DNA of 25,762 nt from Thoreauomyces humboldtii (lineage: Eukaryota; Chytridiomycota; Chytridiomycetes; Spizellomycetales; Powellomycetaceae): contig JADGJA010000291.1 of the NCBI GenBank assembly GCA_027596035.1, forward strand, positions 1 through 25,762. Reading direction: 5' to 3'. Below are positions 18,097 to 25,762 of this stretch, in pieces. The stretch's first letter is position 1. Each line of letters starts with the position of its first letter. A program made the position numbers and the translations under genes. Below the pieces are notes generated by a model. The model was not told the origin of the DNA, did no database searches, and was given only the letters and a program-made list of their open reading frames with translations.

Positions 18097-20626
18097 ATGG
18101 AGAATACGGGGTAGGGAAGGCTCGTCTCGTACCGGTAGGCAGGTGGACGGCTGGATCCCCAAAGTCGTTCGCAATCTCGCAACTCTCCAGACAACCTCAC
18201 CCCTTTCACCAATTGCGTTCGTTTTCGCTGGAAGCCAAAGACAGACGGAACGCAAAGCTCTTTCATTGTAGCTCGGAACCTGTGTGGCCGAGCTTCTTGT
18301 TCCCTGTGTCAGAATACCCCCATCAGAACTGGTTGTTGACGAGAGTGGCTTCACCGATGTATCTTTCGGCGACCCAGCGCCGTCAGGAAACTTTACTCCT
18401 CCTGCGTTCAACGATATGGTGAATGAAGCACTCATCGAAGACTTTTCGTCTTTGAAGGCTACCAACGCCTCTGCGCCTCCTCCAACAATCTCTTCTACAG
18501 TACAGGCGGCACGCGCATCAGCCATCCCGCAGGCTATCGCAGCGGTACGAGCGGCGACTACCTCGTCCGCAGCTTTATCTGGCATGTTTGGCGGCATGTT
18601 TGGGAAGGTAATAGAACAGGTTGCGCCTTCATTCGAAACAACAAAAGGACATCCCAGCAATCATCAGCAGCATTCGGAAAGCGTTTCCGCTCAAAACCCT
18701 CCTTATGAGCCCCCACATCATCAGATCACGTATCAACACTTTGCGGAGAGCGTCGCCGCGCATCCTCCAGATTTTCAAGTTGCATACCATCAGCCAGCGG
18801 AAAGCCCTCCGGCTCTGAACGACCACCATCATTCCAAGCCAACACATCATCAAGCCATATCTCATCAATCAACCAACAAACGAACACCATCTCACGAAAA
18901 GAACACTCACTTTCCTCCTCGTGGTCCCAGTTCGCCAGGCCGGAGTCCCGCGGAGACCGGGATTGGCGGCGCGGATATGAGCAACGACCTGAGCCAGCCT
19001 GAGAACGCCGTGGAGGATTTGCGGAGGGAGATGACGGAGACGGTTGCCATGAAGGATGAGGAGATCGCCATGTTGGATGCCATGTGCCAGCGCCAGCATG
19101 CAGCTCGACAGCAGCAGATCGACCTTTTGCGGGCTCGATTTAAAGAGGTCATGGCAGCTAAACAGCAGCAGTGCGACCTTCTGCAGGCGCGATATGACGA
19201 GCAGGCCGCAGCACAACAGCAGCAGTACGACCTACTGCAGGCTCAGCATGACGAGCGGGTCGCAGCGCAACAGCACCAGTATGACCTTCTGCAAGCTCGA
19301 TTTGACGAGCAAGCCGCCGAACTGGCATCCAGAAAGCAGCAGATGGCCCTTTCACAGACTCCGTCTGATGCCCAGAACGGCGAACTGGCTACCGTTCGGC
19401 GGCATAGCCTCCTGCTGAAGGCTCGGCTCGAACAGGCCGGCGCACTCACAGCGAGTCAGCAGGAGAAACATCTGCTTCAGTCTCGCCTCGACGAACAGGC
19501 CTGCGAACTTGCAGCCATTCGGCAGGAGACGGGATTGCTGCAGACTCGGCTCGATGATAATACTCGTGAACTTGCAGCTAGTCAGGGGGAGAAGTACCGG
19601 TTGAAAGCCAAACTCAACGAACAGGCCAGCGCGCTCCACCTCCTGCAGTCCCGCCTTGATGGGGAAACTGGCGATGATGCAGGCACCAGTCAGACACTGA
19701 ATCAGCAGCTACATGATGAATACAGCGCCGACGCACTTAAAGCCAGTCAACAGGAGAACCTTGAGCTACAGGTCCGACTCGAAGAACAGGCCGAGGAACT
19801 GGCTCACGTTACGTCAGCGAAGGATCGGGAGATCAAGGCTCTTGTCAGTTTCGCGCACGAGCACGCAGCCGAGATGAAGAAACTAAAAGTCGTCTATGAG
19901 AATGACCTCAATAGTCTCCGCCAGCAGCTCGCACGAACCGCTCCCGAAAGCTCGAACGTTACAGCGCAAAGGGAGAATACCCATGCACTCATCCAAGATC
20001 AGGTTCACCAGGCAATGCTTGCCGAAAACCCGAAGGTTGTAGCCCTCACCAAGACGGTGGAAGCCATGGCCGCACAATTGCAACTCCGGAATCCTGATGT
20101 TGAGCCCCTCAAAAAAACCATCGAGATCATGACGGAACGTCACTGCAAAGCCATCGAGGCTCTCTTAGAGAAGCAAACGGAACTCGCCAGACAAGTCTCA
20201 CACCTCACCGACAACGCTGGGTCTTTTCGGAGTCCTTCAGCCGATCCATCCCGACGATCCTCGGGGGCCCGACCGTCCCGTTCCCGCGTCGCGCTGGGTA
20301 TCCACCCACGTCCCGTCCCTCCGACGGGTTCCGTCCTGGAACGTCGTTCGAGCCACGTCAGCGCCATCGCCGCGGCACACGGGATCCTCGTACTGGAACC
20401 AACTTACCTGAACGTTACAGATACAGCCGTGGAACGAGCCTCTGCCGCAGTTCGAAGAGCGCCATTAAACGCGCAACCAGGCTACTCGGCCTTGCGTCGC
20501 GCATCACATGATTCCGCTGAGCAGAGAGCGGCCGCCCACGCCGCGAGGGAGGTCAACATCCGGGAGGACGAGCAGAGGCTCGCGAAGTTGCAGGCAAGGT
20601 TGGCGGGCATTAAGTTGGGGGCGTGA
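18097..20626 (+). CDS. Long coiled-coil protein with His-rich region and 18/21-residue repeats
   Basis: The main exon runs from 18313 (after ttccctgtgtcag) to TGA at 20624-20626. A tiny first exon 18097-18110 (ATG GAG AAT ACG GG before gtaggg) joins in frame across a 202-nt intron and gives 775 aa. That donor is weak, and the first ATG inside the main exon is 18416, so the start is uncertain. The order is an acidic Pro-rich N-terminus, an Ala-rich helix ending in GMFGGMFGK, a low-complexity His/Gln/Pro region (about 18650-18930), a long coiled coil (about 19000-20210), then a Ser/Arg/Pro linker and a short basic helix at the C-terminus. The coil contains the repeat units given separately. No catalytic motif or membrane segment is seen. 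A scaffold, tether or cytoskeletal role is a guess. It has no homology to the CH gene that I can see beyond general coiled-coil composition. Confidence 0.75.
19100..19315 (+). repeat. Four tandem 54-nt (18-residue) coiled-coil repeats
   Basis: Units start at 19100, 19154, 19208 and 19262, each close to AAQQQQYDLLQARFDEQA. The core QQQ-x-DLLQAR is kept in all four units, with substitutions at the Tyr and Asp positions. Confidence 0.85.
19442..19630 (+). repeat. Three 63-nt (21-residue) coiled-coil repeats
   Basis: Units 19442-19504, 19505-19567 and 19568-19630 read like ELAASQQEKHLLQSRLDEQA. Twenty-one residues equal three heptads, so here the coil is in regular register, in contrast to the 18-residue units just upstream. 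A 20-residue relative lies at 19382-19441. Confidence 0.75.
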
Positions 20627-21209
20627 CGGAAACGCTGAGGGGATCCTAGTGGAAACGATGATGTTACGAGCAGGCGAAGTTGGAAGAGGAAGAAATTGGA
20701 AAGGAGCTCCGAACCGGGGTTCTGCTATTAATGGGCGGAGGGTGGCAAGGTTTTGGACGAGAGAGACTGTGCAAACAAGCATCTGGATAGCAAATCTGGG
20801 AGCTGACCAGGCAAATAGCCGATTGAGTACCAGTCAAATAGTGGCAAGGCGAAGCACAGCGCTTTGGAATTGGCCAGTTCGGATTTGGTGCAATGGTGGT
20901 TTACTCCCCCTCAAAAGTGTCGACACGTTTTGCTCACAGCCTTTCGCTATCGAAAAAAGAGTCATCGCACCGCCTGACGGCGGAACGGCCTACGGCCTAC
21001 GGCAGACGGCACAGTGCCCTCGACGGCCAGCAGCGCAAGTCTCTATGTGCCGCAGCTCTGATGCGACTCTATATAAAGCTTAAGCAGACTCCTCCAGAGT
21101 ACATCTTCCATCACACACTCACACACACAGTCCACCACAAGCATAGAGCTCGACATTCCCCTTCCCTTCTCCTTACCCTCAGCTTCTCTTACCTCTCAAA
21201 TCCAACAAC
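20627..21209. other. Intergenic promoter region of the surface-protein gene
   Basis: It contains a TATA box near its right end and a pyrimidine-rich leader directly before the ATG at 21210. A short tandem duplication (CGGCCTA twice) lies near 20985-21000. No gene is seen in the left part. Confidence 0.5.
21070..21077 (+). promoter_or_regulatory. TATA box of the surface-protein gene
   Basis: TATATAAA stands 133 nt upstream of the ATG at 21210. It is followed by a CA-rich and then CT-rich leader (about 21110-21200), the arrangement typical of strongly expressed fungal genes. Confidence 0.65.
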
Positions 21210-22019
21210 ATGCGTGTCTCTTCCATCATCGCCTTCTTCGCTCTTTTCGCTGCCTCCGTCAGCGCTGCCCAGGTTTCGAATGCAGTATCCATCGATGCTA
21301 AGGAATTTCCTACACCCGGCGTTGTGAAAGCCACTTCAGCACCTACTTTGATGCCCTCCCTGGTCGCCGCCACTGCTACTTCTGCCGAAGGCTCGAAGTC
21401 CCCCGCAGAACAAATCCTATCTACTTCGACGACTGCCCTTGCCACACCTTCATCCACAAGTCTGATCTCCGAGCCGCTTCGAGACTCTGATGCGACCGCC
21501 ACCGCTTCCACCTCGACAGCCTCCATCTCGTTCGCTGTCAGCGAGTCGGCTACTATCCCGACATCCGTGTTCAGCGCGTCATCCACATCTGCCACCACGA
21601 CTTCCAGCCCAATGACTGCCTCTGCTAAAACCTCTGCTGCGGTATCCACAGTTACCGATTCGGTCGCGGTCACCGCAACTTCCAACATCATCTCCATCTC
21701 CACCGCTCCAGTTTCTACATCCGCTACCTCTACTGCCTCTCGCACTTCTTCCTCTGTTTCGAGCATCACCTCCTGCTCAACCACAGTTACCCAAAGCAAA
21801 TCCGGCTCTCAACGCACATCTGTCCCTTCCGCGTCCACCAAGCCTTCAACATCCACCAAGGGCCCCGCTCGCTCACGGAAAACGGCTTCCTGCACGTCAA
21901 CCACCTCGACAGCTCGGTCGCGTCCCACCGCCGACCCCATCGTCTCCGGCGCCGGTGCCATCGTCGGATCCGGCACTCTCGCTTTTGCTGCCGCTGTCGG
22001 TGCTGCGATCTTCATGTAG
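21210..22019 (+). CDS. Secreted Ser/Thr-rich, probably GPI-anchored cell-surface protein
   Basis: A single exon of 269 aa. Residues 1-19 (MRVSSIIAFFALFAASVSA) form a clear signal peptide with a likely cut before AQ. The body is dominated by Ser, Thr, Ala and Val with few charged residues, as in heavily O-mannosylated wall proteins, and becomes basic near 220-245 (STKGPARSRKTAS). There are two Cys, in SCST contexts. The C-terminus (AGAIVGSGTLAFAAAVGAA plus three residues) is hydrophobic, preceded by small residues SGAGA that could be the GPI attachment site. Family knowledge suggests a mannoprotein or adhesin-like wall component; no enzymatic domain is visible. Pyrimidine-rich leader and TATA box suggest strong expression. 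The 3' half is partly duplicated downstream. Confidence 0.85.
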   Translation: MRVSSIIAFFALFAASVSAAQVSNAVSIDAKEFPTPGVVKATSAPTLMPSLVAATATSAEGSKSPAEQILSTSTTALATPSSTSLISEPLRDSDATATASTSTASISFAVSESATIPTSVFSASSTSATTTSSPMTASAKTSAAVSTVTDSVAVTATSNIISISTAPVSTSATSTASRTSSSVSSITSCSTTVTQSKSGSQRTSVPSASTKPSTSTKGPARSRKTASCTSTTSTARSRPTADPIVSGAGAIVGSGTLAFAAAVGAAIFM

Positions 22020-22159
22020 ATCTTAGGCGATAGGATGATAGTCGCTCTTCTCTTTTGGACACCTCAGTCTTTTGTTTGTTTGATCGATTCAATATGAGCT
22101 TTTGGTTTTATAATATCTATACCCAAATTTCGGGTCGTCCGTAATGCCGCAACTCGGGA

Positions 22160-22322
22160 ACCCTCTTCCTCTGTCTACCTTACCTCGGGCGCGACCTTAC
22201 ATACGGTTACCCACAGCAAGCTCCTTTCTGAACGCACATCCATTCCCTTCACATCCACCAAGGGTCCAGCTCGCTCAAGGTCGACCGGTTCCGTGCACGT
22301 CGACCACCTCGACAGCTCCGTC
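22160..22322 (+). pseudogene. Decayed duplicate of the 3' part of the surface-protein gene
   Basis: The stretch resembles 21740-21915 of the gene 5' of it. Matching landmarks in the same order are CCTCTTCCTCTGT, AC(A/G)GTTACCCA(A/C)AGCAA, AACGCACATC, ACATCCACCAAGGG and ACCACCTCGACAGCTC. The copy lacks a piece of roughly 18 nt (GCGTCCACCAAGCCTTCA in the parent) and carries many substitutions. It has no signal peptide or start of its own, so it is a fragment, not a second gene. Confidence 0.75.
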
Positions 22323-22797
22323 CGGCGCTTCGAATTATCCTGTAGATCACGGCATGTGGACGGACCCTCTTGCACCCTTCGGGTATGAGCGAGGACGGAA
22401 CCCTCCTTGCCGACCGCATCCTCCTCCTTGACTTCTTTGCCTTCTTGGCGTTGTAAGCGTCAACCAGTTCCTTTGCCAATTCCACCATCGGAGTCACCTT
22501 CCCAACCCTGACCTCGAGGCCCTCCCACTCGTCAGACATGGCCATCACCGTAGTCAACCTCGCGTTCTGCTTCAGGGTTCCAGACAGAGGCAGCCCAGTC
22601 CATCCTTTCAGGAGGGTATCGTCGTCGGATGCTTCGCAATCCTGGACGAGCTTGGCGATCAGGTCTGCGCGTGCCTTTGCGAGCGCAGCGGCAGCCGATG
22701 CCCTTTCGGACCGGACTTCTTCGAGGATCTCGGCGGCGATGCAGTCGTCCTCTTCGAGGAGCTGAACTATCACCTTGGACGGACGCTCTTTGAGCAT
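22249..22797 (-). CDS. Doubtful helical protein ORF with apparent frame breaks
   Basis: From ATG 22797 the frame reads MLKERPSKVIVQLLEED, then an Ala/Glu/Lys-rich probably helical stretch (AAAALAKARADLIAKLVQD), GWTGLPLSGTLKQNARLT and VELAKELVDAYNAKKAKK. After that it turns into Arg-rich, unnatural sequence that overlaps the decayed duplicate. Two features lie in a different, shared frame: an upstream ATG at 22855 opening with a hydrophobic signal- or anchor-like segment (MAFLILVGLVLVFVVSVC), and a downstream continuation KEVKEEDAVGKEGS after about 22440. The best-looking protein thus needs two frame changes with no convincing introns. It may be a pseudogene, a sequence with errors, or a spliced gene I cannot resolve. 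Function unknown. Confidence 0.3.
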   Translation of the reverse strand: MLKERPSKVIVQLLEEDDCIAAEILEEVRSERASAAAALAKARADLIAKLVQDCEASDDDTLLKGWTGLPLSGTLKQNARLTTVMAMSDEWEGLEVRVGKVTPMVELAKELVDAYNAKKAKKSRRRMRSARRVPSSLIPEGCKRVRPHAVIYRIIRSAGRSCRGGRRARNRSTLSELDPWWM

Positions 22798-22855
22798 CTT
22801 CACAGACAGAGACGACAAAAACAAGGACCAACCCGACCAAGATCAAGAAAGCCAT

Positions 22856-23797
22856 TGTCAGTGTTTTCGTAGATTGAAGGATCTTGAAGCTGTTTGAAGG
22901 CTGGAAGAGACAACGATCTAGAATAGAGGGCCAGAGAGTATTTTGCTGAGAGCAGAGAAACCGTTCGATTGCAAGCAAAAACGAATGGGGGGGATTCTAG
23001 GTACGTGTATTGTCCGCGGGGGACGTTCCCCGGAGGTAACCCGGAGGTCAAAAAACGGGTTAGGTAAGCTGATCCACAAGATCTCCAACGGTCGTCGGTC
23101 GTCGTTACGACGACGAAGTTCGATACGGTACGAGTCGGTGTCGTGCGTGCACCCGCTATTGCTTTATAAGTTTAATCCGACCGCCCACCAATGCTCATCA
23201 GATATGGTCGAGCTGACACTCTTCTCACTGAGTCGGCCCGCCGGCGCGTCCCGCGTCTTCCCGTGATCTGGGCTCACTTTTTCCGACGAGTTTCACGCAC
23301 AAGTGAGCTGAGGGTTGGGGGTATCGATGGTTGATGCATGGCAAAACAAGATCCAAAAATTTTACAAAGAGTCCCGAGATCAACAACGAGTTTAGGTTCA
23401 GTTAGGTCCGACTGCGGGTGATCTCTGGCTTGTAGCCCGGAAACGACCCTTCCATTTCGACCCTGTCACGCACGTCGAGTATCCGCTCACTGACTTTGCG
23501 GTGCGATTACGATGCAGACGGGGTGGAGGGCTCAATGTCGCGATGTCGGGGAAGGTATGACGAAGAGGATACCGGCCGGACGTACAGCGTGAGCTGTGCA
23601 TCTCTGGGGATGCCTCGTTTTCCTCGCACGGGATTTTTTGGTTCGAAGAACGTCATCCTTGCTTCCGCTCGCTCGCGGGTATTGTTGCATCAGCGCCGAG
23701 TTCGGCCACCGAGCGGAAGAGAGCCTCGGCACCGGCGAGGGGTCCAGTTCCCTTCCCATGACACGGACTGCAAAAAAGGCCCCGTCGAGAGCGAATC
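22856..23797. other. Intergenic region, nothing recognised
   Basis: There is about 0.9 kb between two minus-strand genes. A near-palindromic CGTCGTTACGACG lies around 23101-23116 and an A/T-rich patch at 23160-23175. The overlapping ORFs on both strands are Arg/Ser-rich without motifs and I do not accept any of them. Confidence 0.4.
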
Positions 23798-24220
23798 CTA
23801 TACCCTCTTCATGTCGACGCGCGAATCCCGCCGCAGATCATCCTCCATGGTCGGCTTCCCTCGCCACCTCCTCCAGGTGGCCCACCTCCTGTCGATCCAC
23901 CGATTGATCTGAGGCGCCGTCCTCCTCAGTATCAGTATGCAGACGACGAAGCGCATGGGACTGATGAGCTTGTTGAGGACGACGGCCATGGCGAACGTCC
24001 CTCCCGTCTCGGCCACCTGCTCGGCGTGTCTCCCGAGGTTCCAGGCTCGGACGAGACGCGGGACGTCCGTGTGCACGGTCCGGAGGTATACGTAGACCAT
24101 TGCGAGGTTGAGCCACGACATGAGCTGGGCGATGAGGAGCCAGGCTGGTCCGTACTCGGACGTGAGGGCCTTGAGGTGACGGAAGAGACGGAGCGGGGGT
24201 TGGAGGAACGAGGAATTCAT
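23798..24220 (-). CDS. DUF1279 (FAM210-like) small membrane protein
   Basis: From ATG 24220 the product is 140 aa, ending at TAG 23800-23798. Residues about 17-110 match the DUF1279 pattern: TSEYGPAWLLIAQL and the hydrophobic segment to YVYL, then ETGGTFAMAVVLNKLISPMR followed by FVVCILIL. The G-T-F-A...K-L-(I/L)-S-P-R block is diagnostic of the family. Animal FAM210A/B members are mitochondrial membrane proteins; mitochondrial location is inferred here from family and from the Arg-containing, acid-free N-terminus (MNSSFLQPPLRLFRHLKAL). The C-terminus is basic and polar. An excellent acceptor (branch-like CTCTGAC, then catcttgccag ending near 24296) opens the same frame 75 nt upstream, so an extra 5' exon is possible. 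Divergent from the hydrolase gene. Confidence 0.75.
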   Translation of the reverse strand: MNSSFLQPPLRLFRHLKALTSEYGPAWLLIAQLMSWLNLAMVYVYLRTVHTDVPRLVRAWNLGRHAEQVAETGGTFAMAVVLNKLISPMRFVVCILILRRTAPQINRWIDRRWATWRRWRGKPTMEDDLRRDSRVDMKRV

Positions 24221-24666
24221 GTTCGTGCCCGGCCTGTTGCTGGCCCGGATGGAAGTCGGCGGGTTCCGAAGGTTCGTGCCCGGACGAGAGCTCACCTGGC
24301 AAGATGGTCAGAGGAAGATGAAGGGCTTGGTCTGGGAGTCTGGAACAATGCCAATCGTTAAAACGGTAAAAGGATGGATGGACGGATGATGGGCCAACCG
24401 CTCGTCGGTTCGTGTGGAGAGAGAGAAGGAGAAGCAAGGCGCCGCATGTCCGAACGTTCTGACACACGTCCGTCCGCCCAGAATGACGACGGTGCCTCCA
24501 GCAAAAGTGCCGTGCGGCGAACCCCAGCGCATTACTCCGCGCAACGCCGTGATGGACAAGCGGTCCACCGAAAGGTCCTAACGAACCGGTGAGCGTTAGA
24601 CGTAGTCCGCGTCTTTAGGCATCCCGTCTTCCACCTCACCTTATCTTGCGCATAGAAACCGGAGAC
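24221..24666. other. Divergent promoter region between the DUF1279 and hydrolase genes
   Basis: About 446 nt separate the two start codons. The left third could include a 5' exon of the DUF1279 gene. No clear TATA box or factor site is seen. Confidence 0.4.
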
Positions 24667-25762
24667 ATGTCCATCCCTTCCTTCCTCCTCCTGCTATCGC
24701 ATGTCCTCGCCCTTCTGTGCTCCTTCCTGGCTCGCAGTCCTCCCCATCCATCCTCGGAACATGTCAGATGGGCGTTGGCGGCCATCGGCGTTCTCTTCTC
24801 CGACATGGCGGTCACGGCCCTGCTCGTCCACGGCCTGATCATGGCGTTGGCTGCTGCAGTCGGGTGGGTCAACATCCCAAACGCCACCACGGGCGCAGCG
24901 CTGGGAGCCGTCTTTGCCGGCGTGGCGCTGGATGGATTCGCTGCGACCAGGGAAGTGGCCATCGATGCGCTCGGCGGGGGCACCGTGGTCGGAAACGAGT
25001 TCGGGGTTGGGTTGCTGTGGAGGTGCGTCTTTGCCAGCAGCCGTTTTTCCGTTTCTTCATCTTCTATCCACACGATAGGTGGGGTGATGGGAACGCGGGG
25101 CTGAACGTACTTTGCCATCTCGTTTCGCAGCATCCCGTTCCTTGCGCAGAGCATCGTTCCATGGAGATGGAGACCTTCGGGCGTTCTCCAACACCGGGAC
25201 ATCACGTACGCCACGCCTTCCGAACTCTCGCAGGCCGGTGGGAGCGTCGTGGAACGGTATCTCCAACTCGACGTACTGCATCGTCCTCCCGTCACGGGAG
25301 CGACCGCTCTCCGACCCGTGTTCGTCTACATCCACGGTGGGGCGTGGTCGATCGGAGACAAGCGTCAGCCGGTCAATCCACTTTGCTGGGTCATGGTGGA
25401 CAGGGGATGGATCGTGGTGAACGTCAATTATAGATTGAGTCCTCGGGCGAGGTATCCAGATCATCTGATCGACTGCAAGAGGGCGGTTCGGTGGGTGAGG
25501 GAGAACATCGAGGAGCACGGAGGCGATCCTGGTAAGAGTGGCGTTTGGCTGTCTGCGTGATCTCGAGAAAAAGAGCAGATGACCGATGGTCCTTCCACCT
25601 CAAGATTTCATCACGATCGGAGGTGGATCCGCTGGTGGACATCTCGCCGCAATGATGGCTTTGACTCCCAACGTCCGAGAACTACAACCAGGTAAGTTCG
25701 ATTCTGTACTTTGGATGCACTCCTCGTCCGCGCAACTCCAAGAACCTACCTCCTTTTTAAAC
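24667..25762 (+). CDS. Membrane-anchored alpha/beta hydrolase (esterase/lipase-like), 3' partial
   Basis: Exons 24667-25022, 25131-25531 and 25605-25691 join in frame; the next donor (gtaagt at 25692) runs to the window end, so the C-terminal part is missing. Residues 1-118 are strongly hydrophobic with three or more likely membrane helices (PSFLLLLSHVLALLCSFLA; an Ala/Val-rich pair around 35-100). The hydrolase domain begins near residue 145. It has the oxyanion-hole HGG at 187-189 within VFVYIHGGAWSIGDK, NVNYRLSPRARYPDHL, and the nucleophile elbow GGGSAGGHLA with Ser261. This HGG-plus-GxSxG pattern belongs to the carboxylesterase/hormone-sensitive-lipase-like group of alpha/beta hydrolases. 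The Asp and His of the triad would lie beyond the window. Substrate unknown; membrane location is inferred from the N-terminus. The first intron uses gtgcgt and an ideal pyrimidine-rich acceptor (ctcgtttcgcag). Confidence 0.85.

Noticed and set aside
18094..18660. Minus-strand ORF of 188 codons
   Set aside because: It is opposite the coiled-coil gene and overlaps the Asterix start region; its composition mirrors the Ala/Ser-rich plus-strand coding sequence.
21179..21799. Minus-strand Val/Glu/Ala-rich ORF
   Set aside because: It is the antisense shadow of the Ser/Thr-rich surface protein, which has a TATA box, a signal peptide and a GPI-like tail on the plus strand.
23398..23912. ORFs on both strands left of the DUF1279 gene
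   Set aside because: They have no recognisable motif and unnatural composition, and they partly overlap the DUF1279 coding region antisense.
24717..25433. Long plus-strand ORF overlapping the hydrolase gene
   Set aside because: It reads Arg/His/Pro-rich sequence in the wrong frame; the spliced hydrolase frame carries HGG and GGSAGG motifs.

Overview
The window is nuclear DNA from an intron-rich fungus. Most introns are 47-122 nt with GTRNGT-like donors and CAG/TAG acceptors; UTRs are short, genes lie on both strands, and GC content is moderately high. A basidiomycete is my best guess from intron density and compactness, but the sequence alone does not fix the lineage. No rRNA, tRNA, transposon or CRISPR array is visible. 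All gene models below were spliced by hand from reading frame, splice signals and family motifs.

Left part (1-6 kb). The 3' end of a Ras guanine-nucleotide exchange factor (plus strand) converges on a chromodomain protein (minus strand, seven exons in my model) that also carries a Cys4 motif, a long Ser-rich basic region and a C-terminal C2H2 finger. A small CxxC protein of unknown function follows, with only its 3' exons clear.

Middle (6.2-20.6 kb). A complete six-exon ABCC/MRP-type ABC transporter without TMD0 lies on the minus strand. A 1.3 kb intergenic region follows and holds an almost perfect heat-shock element. Next is the most unusual gene: a fimbrin/plastin-type tandem CH actin-binding domain, encoded by many small exons, fused to a roughly 700-residue Ala/Lys/Glu/Gln-rich helical rod encoded by one 2.7 kb exon with tandem 58-residue and 18-residue repeats. 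After a possible tiny two-exon gene comes the fungal orthologue of Asterix/PAT10 (minus strand), which is almost back-to-back with a second long coiled-coil gene built from 18-residue and then 21-residue repeats.

Right part (20.6-25.8 kb). A TATA-box promoter drives a secreted, Ser/Thr-rich, probably GPI-anchored surface protein. A decayed copy of its 3' end lies just downstream, overlapping a doubtful minus-strand ORF with apparent frame breaks. A DUF1279 (FAM210-like) membrane protein and a membrane-anchored alpha/beta hydrolase (cut by the window end) are divergently arranged.

The genes do not form an obvious pathway or metabolic cluster. The signal that stands out is the pair of long repeat-built helical proteins within 9 kb, one of them carrying an actin-binding head.
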